A stretch of 64,000 bases of DNA, taken from positions 18,010,501 through 18,074,500 of the forward strand of contig CM073547.1 of the NCBI GenBank assembly GCA_037074615.1. Direction: 5' to 3'. Origin of the DNA: Leucaena leucocephala (taxonomy: Eukaryota > Streptophyta > Magnoliopsida > Fabales > Fabaceae). Position 1 is the stretch's first letter; the number at the start of each line of letters is the position of its first letter. Of this stretch, positions 1 to 12,183 are shown piece by piece. The notes beneath the pieces are model-generated. The model made no database searches and was not told where the DNA came from. It was given only the letters and a program-made list of their open reading frames with translations. The translations under genes and the position numbers were made by a program.

Positions 1-88
1 AATAATACAACAAATGTCAGGCACTTCCTTTTTTTGTAAATACAAGGTGATAGAATCAGCTTGTATAGAGGTTCATAATAACAAATAC

Positions 89-3000
89 CTGTAGAACAAA
101 TGCAGAAGATGAGAGAGAGAGAGCAGCACCAATCACTACAGCTTCATCAACACTCCTGATGTTCACCTACAAACAAAAAGTTAAACCAACAGAACAAACT
201 CATGAACCCTCTTCTAGGGCTCTTTGAATACAAAACCTTTTCATGCAAGTTGTAATTTGAGTTCCAACTTCAAAATTAGATTTATTGAAGCATAATTATT
301 CAAGTTGACAGAAATCCCTCGACTCAAAAATTTAAAGCACGGGAAATTTCATAAAAGAACACAGGAGGTTGCCTCATGCTACATGTCAAAGCTTTGCAAA
401 AGTAATAAAGAAAATAAAAGATGATAAAAGTTTATAAAGAACGAAAGCAATGTTTGGCATAAAAAACAGTCAATAAGCTAATCAAGATGGAAAAATAACA
501 CACACACACACATAATGTCAACTAGAATCAAGTACAATGTCAAGTAACCACTTGACCTCTAGCTCAAGCCCATACTAAGGGACCAAGAATAGTTTCTATA
601 ACTCTTAACAGCATGAAATCAAAGCCTATTAATCCACCCTTCAGGCTTGCACAGATCACCAATGCATATAACGATCTAGTTCCACAGTTAAAATTCATGT
701 ATCCCAGAATGTACTGACAAAACATGATGTGAGTCATCTAAAACGTCTCCTGAGGGTTGTCTTGAGTTGTCTCATGAAAAGAGCTAAGGCATAGAAGGGA
801 ACCCAAGATAGCACATTGTCACAATAGATGCTGGCTTGCGACCATCAAATCAGTTAAATAAGTTCTATGTATGTGAATGGGCATTTAGGTCATTTCACTA
901 CAGTCTTGCAGTGGGGTATAGGAAAATGAATTAAAGACCATTCCATTAACTATGCTTTAACACGGAAATTATTCGAGTAGCTCTATATTATTTGGTATTT
1001 TAGTGAAGAAGCAAGTACATTTTATTGCAAAATAGAGACACAAAAGACAAAAAAATCTTACCAGATCAGGCCTTGAGTGGAAAAGGAACTCCAAAATTTT
1101 TGTACCAATAGCTCCATTTGGTGGAAGTTCAAAAGCAGTGAATGCTAGAGTAGATAATGCAACCTTCAAATGAGTTTTAACCAAAAACAAAATAAGGACA
1201 AAAAAGCCAAACAAACAAGGGCTGTTAAATGAACAAGTACTTTCCTCTCAGTTTCTAAGACAACCATAAAGAATGCATGAAATTAAATATAATAAATCAA
1301 TATCAAAGTCTTCATCTATGATAAAGAGAAAATTTATAAGAATTCAAATCCCTAAACAATGAATGACTTCAATGGAATAGCTAAAGAAAATCTTTTTGTA
1401 TGCTCATTGACAAACCTAAAGCATCATCATACATACCTGAGCCAATCCCATTCCAAAGGCATATTTCGCAAGAGCTTTCAGACGTGCAAGCGAAAGCTCT
1501 AAACCCATCTCAAACAACTGAAAAGAAATAAGCAACACCTTAGCATAATAGTAGTGTTTATAAAGAATTTTGCAAACATGACAAGAATACAAGTTGCTAT
1601 ATTCATAGTCATGTTTAAGATTTAGAAAACCTTCCTTTTTAAAGCCTCCAGTCATATTTCCACATACATACTACCTTTCAAACACCATATTAACATAATC
1701 CAAGGTTTTAATATCATGATTATACAAGCAGAAGTCACTGTTCAAAACCAAAACGGGGGAAAACAAATTAAAAACTACTTCATGACAATGACTATGAGTT
1801 ACAGGGCTTGTGAAGAAAATGAACTGATTAAGTTAAATGGAAATTCACAGCTGAATTACATACACATTCATAGAAGCTATATCTTTTGATATAGGCTATA
1901 TAAATTATGCATGAATACTTCCACAGGATAAAGCCTCCATAAGACACCCAGTAAAGGGCAATTACTAAAAGTTGACCGCAGTGTCTATATTGAATCCATC
2001 TTCCAACACACATAAGGAGATAGAATAGAAAATGATAATAACTGGATATTGACTTCACTTGGTATTTTTAAAATCAGTTCCCATGTACCGGAGCATGCTT
2101 TACTTGTCTGTATCATGATGTCAGTGCTTAAGCTTATGATAACAATTAATTAAAATAAACAAGAACAATGGCAAATTATGTAGCTGAGATTTATCTTACC
2201 AAGAAAAGGATGCCCCATTCCGACAAAACTTTAACATCTGTTAGGTTTCTGATTAAACCAAACTGATTGAGTACAACTCCAGCAAAGAAGAAGCCAAGAA
2301 TCTGAAAACAGAATTCATTATTTTTTTCAGGGATAAATATAATATGGTAAATAAATAAAATTGATTATATGAACTAATCCCAAAAATTGCATATATATAT
2401 ATATATAACTTTTAACAAATTATCACTGCTATATCATATTTGAATTCTCAAGCGTGCATGTTAATAAAAATTATATTAATGTTGATCTATGTTTCTATAC
2501 ATTCAGCAACTTTTTTGTCTAAAAAGCATTCTCATTTTTGGCAAAAGCATAAACTAATGGCAGCATTAAATTTATTAGTTTCCATTGAATCCTAATATGC
2601 TTTATGTTACATAGAACAGTGATTTCAACTTCAAAGTATCCAAACATAATTTCTTAATTTCTTAAGTTCACAAATATAATATTATAATAATGAAAAAAAT
2701 GAAGTCATGCACAAGAACATGAAAGACTAAATAATAAAACATAAAATCTCCAGTAGGCCATGTAGATTAACATGTTCAGTTACTGAATGAATTATAGAAC
2801 TTGCTGTAAATCATAAAATTCCAATTCCCAAATTATGCGGCTAATCATTAAGAATGAAGTCGTGCATCTTTCTATTCTGTGTCTATGACTCTGCCAGTTT
2901 CCTAACATTTGAACTGGTAAAACTGTCAGCCAAAAATGGTAAAATAAATATGGGAATTCATGTACATGAATACTGAAGATTATGTGATAACAATTGTAAC

Positions 3001-4095
3001 AATTAAGATATGAAATTTTCAAGAGCTGAATTTATTAAGAAAAAAATAAATCAAAGACCAAGAAATTCTTACAGGACTAGCTTTAATTAATTTGAATGTG
3101 GGTACAATCAAGACAGTCACAGCCAAGAATGTCAGAGTATCCAATCCCAAATCATTGATTACTTCAATAGCACCGGCAACATCATATGCCACACTGGTCC
3201 GCAACCCCTCCCAATGCACTGGCCGGTACTTAGAGAAATAGATTCCTTTCCAACCAGACAATGAAGAAGCAAAGGAAGTTTTGTTCTCAAAACAATTTTC
3301 TGACACAGAAATTCTATGACTTATCCTGTGATTAACTCGGTGGGATAATAGTGGTGGCCCTGGTTTGTTTTCCGAATATATCATGAAAACAGAATTTCTA
3401 CAAATTGGTGAAATAGCAAGATTGTAAGCCCAATTTGGACTCTTCTGTTTGGTTCTATCATAGCCCTGCATGGAAATTCCAAGGAAATGTTAGGATGTCC
3501 AACAACTATTCCACTAAGCACATTAAGCAACGAGTTCATATTTGGCAATTTACACTGTAAATACCTCGCTTATACAAATTTTACTTGAATATACATTGAT
3601 CTAAGCAGCAATTTCCAAGTTTAAAATCTTTAGTTTCCATTGTTTCCCCTTTCCTTAAAAGGGAAGGATTGAAATTGCACCTCCATATAAGAACAAAAGC
3701 TCAAGAACTCCATTTCTACATATTAACCACAACGTTTAAAGCCAAACTAACGAATATCCGCATTAAGCAACAAGTTCATATTTAACGGTTTACAAATGTC
3801 AAGTGCGGTTTCTCGAGGAAACCAAATATAGTTCATTCAAATTAAATTGGAATACACATTAGATTAAGCAACAATTTTGAACGTTGAAAAGTCTTTAATT
3901 TCCATTCTTCCCCTTTTGACCTTCCCTTGAAAGAAACATAGACAAAAATGCCACAGCTCCGTATAATAACAAAATCACAAGAAGCAAACATCTACATTAA
4001 GAACAAACTAACTCGAGACAGACCACAAACAGAGTGAAGAACAATATTGAAGACGGTACCTTGAAGCTTTGGCAGTAAGCTATTGACTCCGTCAT
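89..4095 (-). CDS. KEA3: K+ efflux antiporter 3-like, chloroplast (5' part of gene; continues beyond left edge)
   Basis: This encodes a CPA2-family K+/H+ antiporter. In Arabidopsis KEA3 sits in the thylakoid membrane and tunes the proton motive force. Six exons read in one continuous frame on the minus strand: 4060-4095 (start codon 4093-4095), 3073-3465, 2200-2301, 1437-1517, 1062-1163 and 89-166. All junctions are GT-AG and phase 0, giving 264 residues. After a poorly conserved ~110-residue N-terminus (likely transit peptide and stroma-side segment) come the family blocks ending DTLTFLAVTVLIVP and KASP. Then ILGFFFAGVVLNQFGLIRNL, LFEMGLELSLARLKAL, FELPPNGAIGTKILEFLFHS and VDEAVVIGAALSLSSSAFVL follow, which are near-identical to KEA3 as I know it. 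The remaining transmembrane helices and the C-terminal KTN domain lie outside the window. The first methionine is short of the Arabidopsis N-terminus, so the exact start is the least certain part. Confidence 0.93.
3521..4015. repeat. Tandem duplication inside KEA3 intron 1
   Basis: Two diverged copies of about 240 bp lie head to tail, roughly 3521-3755 and 3759-4015. Both contain the series attaagcaac-aagttcatattt, then a run of tttaca, then taagcaacaattt-ca, then tctttaatttccatt followed by ttcccctttt. The copies differ by many substitutions and small indels. They occupy most of the intron between exon 1 and exon 2. Confidence 0.7.
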
Positions 4096-4474
4096 AGTGA
4101 TAATGCTCACCAAGATATAGAACACCACGGGAAGAAGCTCATTTGCAATCCGTTGCTTCACTTATTGATACCCAGCTTGAATTTGAGTTAAATTTTGAAC
4201 TCTTGATTTAACTCTCCCTACCTTGCAGGAACAAGGGGCAAAAAAATCAAACCCCAAGAGTGAGGAGGAAAAGTGAACACGCACAAGCAACGAAAGACCT
4301 GAAACTTTTGCAGAAAAGAGTTGGCTGAACATGTGTGGAGAGAATGAAACTTGTGGGTATCAATAGAAGTTGATTTTTCTGTTTTTAACGTCTAGCTATG
4401 GTGGTGAGGATAAATGATAATCATGGATGAGAAAGCAAGAGGGGAATTTTGAAGCGCGAGAGCAACGTAAGGCC

Positions 4475-4480
4475 CACGTG
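4475..4480. promoter_or_regulatory. G-box (CACGTG) upstream of KEA3
   Basis: A perfect CACGTG palindrome lies about 380 bp upstream of the KEA3 start codon, within the short GC-richer patch GGCCCACGTGGCC. G-boxes bind bZIP and bHLH factors such as HY5 and the PIFs, which commonly act on plastid genes. The site is seen directly; its use in KEA3 expression is inferred. Confidence 0.4.
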
Positions 4481-4558
4481 GCCATGGGATCATATCCCTT
4501 CCGACATGGAATTATCCGGTAAGGAAATTGATAAGTACTATACAAAAAATGAAAGATA

Positions 4559-4561
<3 letters not shown>

Positions 4562-4593
<32 letters not shown>
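4562..4593. repeat. (AT)n microsatellite
   Basis: An uninterrupted run of about 16 AT dinucleotides lies in the spacer upstream of KEA3. Shorter AT runs occur near 2391-2407 and 10452-10471. An (AC)n run lies at about 498-512. Confidence 0.9.
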
Positions 4594-4598
<5 letters not shown>

Positions 4599-4599
4599 C

Positions 4600-5720
4600 C
4601 TAAAAATACATATAGTAGATTTCTTTCAAAGCTATTAATTTTTTTCAAAGCTTGAGAGTAAAAAAAATTTCATTTATTAAAAATATCTTAATTTTAAATT
4701 TTAAATAATATATATAATTATAATTGAGAAGTTACATATTTAATCATGTTTATAACTCAACTCGTAGATCATTAGTGTCTCCTTCTCTAATTCAAGAAGA
4801 AATATAATTATATATTTAGTATACATGACATGTTATTATATGATAGATATTACATATTATATATTTTGGTAAAAATATATATCATATTAATTATATTTTG
4901 ATAAAATTCAGAATTATTTTTAACTCTAATTTCTATATAATTCATGTTATATTAAAATTAATTAAATTGTAAAAATTTAAAAATAATTTATATGTTAAAT
5001 ATATACTTAAAATTTTCTTTATTTATAATTAATATAAAATTATTTTATTAGTTTTTTATTAAATTAATTATAAACTTTTAAAACATAAGAAAAATAGTTT
5101 TAAAAACTTAATAGCTATTATTATAGTGCTAAATTGCTAATCTTGTTTATTTAATTATTAAATGTATATCCACTTTAGGAAAAAGATCACTATGTGGGAG
5201 TTGTCCTAAATTTACCAATAGTTTTAGTTTTAGGTTCAAATCCTAAATATGTAATTGCATTAAATTAATTAGTTAAAAGATTATTAGGCATACTATCAAT
5301 TAGCATCATTTTATTTTGATGGTAAAGTGGGGCTTTTCAAGGTTTTCTAATGTACAATATAAAGAAAGTATCATAGATTTTTTTTCCAAACAATATAACT
5401 CTGCATTATTTTATTAGTACAATGAAATTTTTTTGTTAAAATAAAAACATATTTATAAGTTGTTATAAAGACTTTAGAAAAAAAGACAATAAATAACTAT
5501 ATAAAGTTAAAAGTGACAATTGTATAAGAGGCATAATTTATCTTTTATAAAATTGGATAAAAAGATTAAATGACTCTTGAAACATTTAATAAAAGAATGA
5601 GACTTATAATAAAGTTGGAGAAAAAGTGGAAAAATAAATGTAATGATTCTAAAAATATATAAATAAATATTACAATTTTAATAAGATATATATTATTTTT
5701 ATAATATTTTTATATAGTGA
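4600..5720. other. AT-rich spacer, no gene seen
   Basis: The sequence is very AT-rich with no ORF that resembles a protein and no splice-supported exon. A GGTTCAAATCC string at about 5232 resembles a tRNA B box, but no tRNA fold surrounds it. Confidence 0.6.
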
Positions 5721-5724
5721 AATT

Positions 5725-8340
5725 GATGGTTGGGTGGTTGGAGGCGCAGGTCCCTGTTCAAATCCCAGCACTTATAAAAATAGGATTTTATTTTTTTTAG
5801 ATACATGAAATTACCAAAATGCCCCTCTGTCTTTTCATTTCAAAATTACACTTCCTTCTGCCATTTTCAGCTGACGGCGAGAGGGTGAGAGTAGAGGAAA
5901 TGGAAGCTTCGCAACTATGAGATCGTGGCTGCCGTGAGATCCTGTCGTCTTGCCTCAGTCAATTTCCTCTGTCCGTGCTGCCGCTAGAGCCGTTATCTCT
6001 TCTGCAATTCCTGTCTGTGTCCAAGAGGCAAAGCGAGTAAGCGACTCGAGAGAGAGCAAGAGCAAAGTGAGAGTTAGAGAGAGAGCTGGAGAATTTGAGA
6101 GCGTGACGACATAAGAGTGACTAGAGGTCAGAGATCTAGCCCGCAGCACCATCGACGACCAGAGAGAACGACAAGCCCGTGACGTCAAAGATCGATTGAG
6201 GTGAGCCTCTTCCGCCTTTCTCTGTCTTCCCCTTTTCTGATTTCAACAATTGTTCAGTTGGATTGAGTGAAATCGGAGAATGGGTGACGAAATGGTTGTT
6301 TTAGTAATGTTTAGCAAAGATTTAAGCTTCTTGAGTTGAAATCAAACCAACATCGTAAGTTATGGTTTTTGCATGTACTTTCTCTTATTTAAGCTGTGAT
6401 TTTTGAAGAAAAGCACTGTGATCTCTGTTGTGTGACTTGGGTCTTGAAGGTTGAATGTGTGACCTTCGTGTAAGTTGGGTGCTCCTCTGCTGATGTGATT
6501 TGCAGGTGATATAATCGGATAAAATTTGGGGTTTTGAGGAATGGGTTACTGATTAAGTAAAATGTAGAGCTCCTGAGCACGAAACCTAACTAAAATCAAG
6601 AGGTTTGTTGTCTACATGTGGTTGTTCTGCTCTGTGGTTAGGGGTTCTGAAAACACTTACTGTGTTTTTGCGTGATTCTCTGAATAAAAGAGTTGCTATA
6701 AATGGATACTTGTATAATTGCTGGTGCTATTGGTATTGAGGCTATATGGGATTCTAAATTTCTCTAGAGAGTACTGAATTTGGGTTTTTAGAAATATGGA
6801 ATTTTATATTATAGATTGTAGGCATAAATAGGTGTTAGATGATGAAGATTAAAGCTTATAATTGAGAGAAGTTAAGTTGAATGTGGATGTCTATGCTTGC
6901 ATGTGGTTAACCGAAGGATTTAGTTGTGCTTGAAGAATGAGGCTTATTTAATTAGTGCTTGGAGGATTGAAGTGTTTTTAAGGTATGAGATAAGTATATT
7001 TATATACCTATGATATGTATGCCGTATGGATGAAATTCTTAGGAGGCTATTAATTATGAATGCATGTTTCATATTTGGTATAAAAGAAGCTTATGAAGAC
7101 GAGTGCCCTATTTTCATGAATGAAAATAAATGGTACAAAGAGATGACTAGTAATTATTGATGAAAGGTTTTACTTCTAAAAATTTTTGAAAAATAAAGAG
7201 AGAATATTATTCAGAAGAAAAGAGTAGGAGTAAGTTATATCAGAATAGTACAGGTGAGTGAATAACGTCCCATAAAAAATAATATTTTTTTATAATATCT
7301 GATTGCTTGGTATATTTTATTTCAAGTGTTAATTTTTAAGTATGATTTATGGAAGGCAAGTTATATGAAGTAATGGCTTTAATTGCTATCAATTATTTTC
7401 CTTTCAATCGGTTTATTATGTGATCAAGTTTATGTGGGAAAATGAATAAAGAGAATTTTAGAAAAGATTGTTGTAAATATTATATTGAGTTGATTTTCTC
7501 GATGAAACATTATTATATGAATTTCATTATTTTAATAATTTTTCCATGTGCATTGAATAAATCTTTTGATATTTTATTTTGATGTTCATGTGGGGGTTTT
7601 GTGACTATGAAGTATTCTTAGGGAAAATTATTGCATGGGAAAGTGTTGTGATCATTAAATGCTAAATTGACCCCATGCATGTTTAGAAATATTTTTGGAA
7701 AGGAGTGAATACAAAACGCTAGTTACTAACAGCAGAATTGTTAGTCCTTGGTGCACTATGATTAAACCTGAGCTCAATGAATATCCGTGGGTCTCGTACT
7801 CATGCCGAATACTCGTGGGATTCATTCTCGAGCTTGTATTCGTGGGTTTCATACATGCACTTGTTATTCGTGGGTTTTGTACCTGCTCCTACTTCTGTGG
7901 CTTCGAGCCATGTCAGATTGATTAATTACCCTCGTGGACTGTGTGCCCATACTTGTTTCCGTTCTGTTGAAGTCCTACGGGAAAAAAATAATGCTTTGAA
8001 ATTATAGTTTTAAACGAATTTCTTTAAATAACATTTTTTACTAGAAAATTTGTATTAAATTACAAAGTGTTATTATTTACATTTAAACGTGTTAAACATA
8101 TTTATTTTCGTATTTTAAAGTATATTTTTATGATGTTATTCACCGATAGATTATTTTGGCTTCAGATACTGCTATAGACCCTGATCCTCCAGCTGAGCAA
8201 TGAAGAGCCTCCCCTCCTATTCGCAGTATTGATTTTGGGAACATCTGATTATAATATGATTATAAATTTATGAAATATTTGTATTATTTTGTTGGAAGTT
8301 TAGATGTTCCACTTAGGCTATAGCTAAAGTTCTGGTTAAT
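5725..8340 (+). other. Repeat-like non-coding unit (possible lncRNA or non-autonomous element)
   Basis: This block has higher GC at its left end (5850-6200). A purine-rich leader there runs into GATTGAG|GTGAGCCTC, a plausible 5' splice site. About 2 kb of AT-rich sequence follows, then a TTTTGGCTTCAG acceptor-like site at about 8157-8168 and a short GC-richer tail ending GCTGAGCAATGA. Near 5728-5770 a TGGTTGGGTGG string followed by GTTCAAATCCC resembles the A and B boxes of tRNA-derived SINEs. No long ORF is present. It looks like a spliced non-coding transcript or a non-autonomous retroelement. I do not recognise the family. Confidence 0.3.
7779..7885 (+). repeat. Four-copy ~28-bp minisatellite
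   Basis: Four imperfect copies of a unit built around attcgtgggtttcatac start at about 7781, 7809, 7836 and 7864, with spacings of 28, 27 and 28 bp. Short overlapping ORFs here come from the repeat and are not supported as genes. Confidence 0.75.
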
Positions 8341-8553
8341 TTGAAAAAAATGCCGGTATGCGATTTGAAACATTTGCAGTCAGTTATAGGATTTTTGGAA
8401 GGTCTGTTATGCAAAGACAATGTTGCCGAAATTTCTACATATGACTTGCCTTTTGATTTAAATAAGAAAATATATTATGATTATTATTTAAAATATTTTA
8501 TTTAAAATTTAAGGCTTAAGGAATATGAATTTATTCATATTTTATGTCGGTCA

Positions 8554-8991
8554 ATGCTCAAATTTCAGAGCGTGGGAGAAAAAGCAATTTCAGGTTCATG
8601 GAAATACCACAGGATACCGCTCTACTCGTTGTTTAAGATCAAGAGTTTTGAGATGCTTATGGAGAAGAATGTTCGAAACAAGGTGGAAAAAAGTCTCCTT
8701 CCTCTTCTTGATCATGTAGAAAGGAAAAGGATTGAAGTGGATCTGCAAGACATCTTCAATTGCTTCAACTTTGAGATTATTTACTCCAATATCTTAGGAT
8801 GTGACCTAGAAAACCTTGCAATTGATTTCTCAAAAGTTGCATGCGAGAGAGCTTTTAATGAAGTTGAGGAGTTTATATTCTATAGGTAGACATTACCTAA
8901 AAGCATTTGGAAGCTTAAGAGATGGCTTAGAATTGGACTAGAGAAGAAGATAACCGAAGCATATGAAGAGTTTGCAACTCACTTCACATAA
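8554..8991 (+). pseudogene. Cytochrome P450 CYP96-like gene fragment
   Basis: The reading frame is an internal piece of a CYP86-clan P450, closest to CYP96 (alkane/fatty-acid mid-chain hydroxylases, ER-bound). Recognisable blocks are SWKYHR, NKVEKSLLPLLDHV, VDLQDIFNCFNF, a RAFNEVEEFIFYR segment and, after the break, KSIWKLKRWLRIGLEKK. A TAG stop at 8887-8889 interrupts the frame between the last two blocks, and a second stop ends the match at 8989-8991. The N-terminal anchor, I-helix, ExxR motif and heme-binding cysteine region are all absent, so it cannot encode an enzyme. It lies between a non-coding repeat unit and a 21-bp repeat array, as a transposed or otherwise fragmented gene copy would. 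Confidence 0.85.
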
Positions 8992-9022
8992 GTTAAGTGG
9001 TCAATATCATTGAATGAAATTG

Positions 9023-9811
9023 TGCATCACTTATAACTATTACATGAGTTATAAATGTTGCAATTTCAATTTTAAATCCTATTAGACAAGTTGCAAATGC
9101 TATTGCAAGAGTTATAAATACTATTATTAAAGTTGTAAATCCTATTAAACGAGTTATAATACTATTACATATAAATCTCATTAGCAATAGGTTACAATTT
9201 CAGTTGTAAATGCCGTTGAAGTTACAAATCTCATTGTTAAAGTTGTAAATATCATTGTAAGAGTTATAAATGTTATTGTAGGAGTTACAAATCTCATTAG
9301 ACGAGTTGCAAATGCTATTCAGGAGTTGCAAATTTTATTAGCAGCAATAGGTTAAAATTTCAGTTATAACTGTCGTTATTGAAATTATAAATCACATTGT
9401 TAAAGTTGCTAATATTATTGCAAGAGTTGTAAATGTCATTGTAAGAGGTGCAAATCCCATAGAAGAGTTGCAAATGCCATTGCAGGAGTTATAAATCTCA
9501 TTGTCGAAGTTATAAATCATATTGAACGAGTTGTAAATGCCATTGCAGGAATTACAAATATCATTGTTGACGTTATAAATCTCATTAGACGAGTTGCAGA
9601 TGTCATTACAGGAGTTACAAATTTCATTAATAATAAGTTACAATTTCAGTTGTAAATATCATTATTAAAGTTGTAAATTCCATTGTTGAAATTGTAAATT
9701 TTATTATAGAAGTTATAAATCCTATTAGCAATAGGTTACAGTTTCAGTTATACATGCAATTGTTAAAGTTATAAATCTTATTAGACGAGTTGTAAATCCT
9801 TTAAGCAATAT
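9023..9811. repeat. 21-bp tandem repeat array (~790 bp)
   Basis: More than thirty degenerate copies of a 21-bp unit such as GTTGCAAATGCTATTGCAAGA occur head to tail. A few indels and longer spacers (AGCAATAGGTTACAATTTCAG) break the register. Because 21 is a multiple of three, long stretches read as a heptapeptide repeat of the form V-(I/V/A)-N-x-I-x-x on the plus strand. The minus strand of the first part also stays open for 64 codons. Stops and indels prevent one long ORF. I know of no family with this repeat. Confidence 0.88.
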
Positions 9812-9829
9812 GTCTCCCATTTTTTCTTC

Positions 9830-10515
9830 AAATGTTTTAAGGGTCATTTGGTTTTTTCAACTAAATTTGTAAATGGTGGATTTGGCATCCTGCATAATCT
9901 ATACTTTTAGATATTTATATAACCAAATAGTCAATTTTATATTCACATGATTATTTCTTATCTTTTTCCCAAGGTTTTATCCATGAACGCGCTTTATTTT
10001 AACATTTTTTATAATACCTTTATCTCACAATTTAGCTATTTTAAAAAAATAAATGAACATTACTTACGTTTTTTAATATAAAATTCAGTTGACTTTACCA
10101 GCAAAATATTGATTGAGACTATAAGCAATCTCACCCATAAGAACAGAAACATAAATTCAAATTCTAAGAAGTATACTTATTGAAAGGTGTAAAACCTTAC
10201 ACTCTAATCCTCAAAAATATATAATATGGATTAATATATACATGTACGCGCATATCACACCCCCAAACCTAAATCCTTGAACACATAATTACTTATATAA
10301 CTATACAAACGATTACATTATCCACCACCAATTACAACTATAATTTCATAAAAGCAAATGTATCATGATCATTATAGAAACTTTGAAAGCATTTGTACCC
10401 TATAAATTAGACCTCTACAAGACATCTACAATAGCCAACATCACATAATACAATATATATATATATATATAGTTTGGAAAACTATAAGTTTTGATCTTTG
10501 AATTTTCCTCAATTA
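9830..10515. other. AT-rich spacer, no gene seen
   Basis: This stretch lies between the 21-bp array and the CACTA terminus. I see no coding or RNA gene in it, only an (AT)10 run at 10452-10471. Confidence 0.6.
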
Positions 10516-10521
10516 TCAATT

Positions 10522-10870
10522 CACTACTGCAAAAAAGGCTTTCTAAATCTGTTAAAAATTGTATTCTACACTGGACAACAATCTGGTGTAGAAATAGATC
10601 GTGTAAAAAGTGTACACTTTTTAAACCGAGCGGTTCACTGGTGTAGAATAACTAGAATTTAAACTGGTCCCTTTTAAAATTAGGAATAGAATTTACTAAT
10701 ATATACATGGGTTATATGAACATCAGCTATAGATTAATAAATTTTTTACACCGGTTGTGTTTACACCCAGTGTAGATTAATCTATTTTTTAGACATTACC
10801 ATAAAAACAACCGGTGTAGATGTTATAATATTTACATATTGTTTCTACACTTGCCGATATTCTTTATCTG
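10522..10870. repeat. CACTA terminal and subterminal repeat region
   Basis: The 5' CACTA terminus is followed by at least six short motifs of the type TCTACACTGG, CTGGTGTAGAA, TTACACCGG and CCGGTGTAGAT in both orientations. Such motifs are the usual binding sites of the CACTA TNPA/TNP1 protein. Confidence 0.75.
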
Positions 10871-11998
10871 GTTTAACTGTATTTTTAAAAAATGACCTCT
10901 TCAATATTTTATTAACCACATCCCCTAAAACTTCATGAATAGACTGCCAAAAGACAAAGCTCAATATGGTAGAGACAAATCTTCAATTGCTCATTATATT
11001 ATTTATTTAATAAAATTCAATAAAAAATACAACAATATGAACAGAAAAATAAAATGTATTTAGTTAATGACAATACTATTGAGAAGAAATGAATTGAACA
11101 AAAAACTCGACCCAAATATTGAGCAGGTCCTCAATATCTTGTTCAAGAAATGAATTAGATTGATCAAACATTTGAAACATCAAATTAAAATAAAAGAAAT
11201 TAAGGCATTATTAATATATATTAAATTGACAATAAATATAAAATCATTAAAAATATAATTTACCTCCTCAGTTAGGTCAGACCTATTTGACAAGATGATA
11301 TTGATAATGTGTCTAACTATGTAGAAGCTACACAAGTTACTTTCTTTGGGTTGCCTTCGACTCTATAATATTAACATGAACAAAATTATTTGTCATCAGT
11401 AAAAAGAATTATTTAGTATGATCCATTCAGGGTTATTGTAATTGTAAACATTCTTATAGCCCTATGACCAAAGTTATGAACTTAGTAACCCATTTATTAC
11501 AAAGACTATTATTCTATATAGAAGAAAGCTCATGTGTTCATAATCTTCTTAGCATCAACTGATGGTTTGTAATGGAGGGAGCATAAAAAGAAAATTTTAT
11601 AAGTATGCTTACATAGTTTGATCAATTGACAATGATTGTTTTAGAAATTAATTAAATAATAATGATTATTAGCATTAAGTAAATACAAAAGTAGTATGAA
11701 ATAAAATAAAATATTATTATTTTTACCTCTGCATATATGGTGCGAAAAAATAATCAATATCAGTTTCACCAAGTCTCTTTAAAATGTACTAAAGTTTCAA
11801 AGATTGGGAGGTCTTTTTTGCATAAATCTGAAATAGGCATAGGAATCCATACCGACCTTGTTTGCCTTTGAAAACTAACTGACCTTACATATAACTATAG
11901 TTAATGCAAACACTCAGTTTGCATGAATTTTATTATTACATATATTTACATTTAAATTAGACTTACATCAAAAATATTTGGATACACCCGGAGGTCAA

Positions 11999-12183
11999 TT
12001 AATCCCCGGGAGTAATAAAAGATTTCACATCCGCATGGCCAACAAAGGCAAGTGCCCCCACGTCACCTACAACTGAATCTATAGCCAACGCATCCACATG
12101 GAAAGTTTTGTCATATGTCAATAGGATTACATGTTGCATGACACTCAAATTAGGAGGTGTGGGAATTTCGCTCGGGGATGACA
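11999..12183 (-). pseudogene. CACTA TNP1-like protein, downstream exon fragment
   Basis: The frame reads SSPSEIPTPPNLSVM and continues for about 60 residues to a stop at 11999. It is the downstream part of a coding segment whose upstream part begins beyond the retrotransposon at 22466. Removing the retrotransposon and one TGACA copy joins the two without a frame change (LVLDHVV to SSPSEIPTPP). This places it in the C-terminal half of a Ptta/En/Spm TNP1-type protein. Confidence 0.65.
12179..12183. repeat. Target-site duplication TGACA, left copy
   Basis: The five bases TGACA directly precede the left LTR and are repeated directly after the right LTR at 22466-22470. This shows a complete integrase-mediated insertion. 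Confidence 0.95.

Noticed and set aside
5728..5775. Possible tRNA gene (GTTCAAATCCC B box)
   Set aside because: No acceptor stem or cloverleaf can be formed around it; at most it is a degraded tRNA-derived SINE.
7695..8007. Two overlapping plus-strand ORFs of 76 codons
   Set aside because: They are produced by the four-copy 28-bp repeat in different frames and match no protein.
8993..9187. Minus-strand 64-codon ORF, hydrophobic
   Set aside because: It is the complement of the 21-bp repeat array, which stays open on both strands because the period is a multiple of three.
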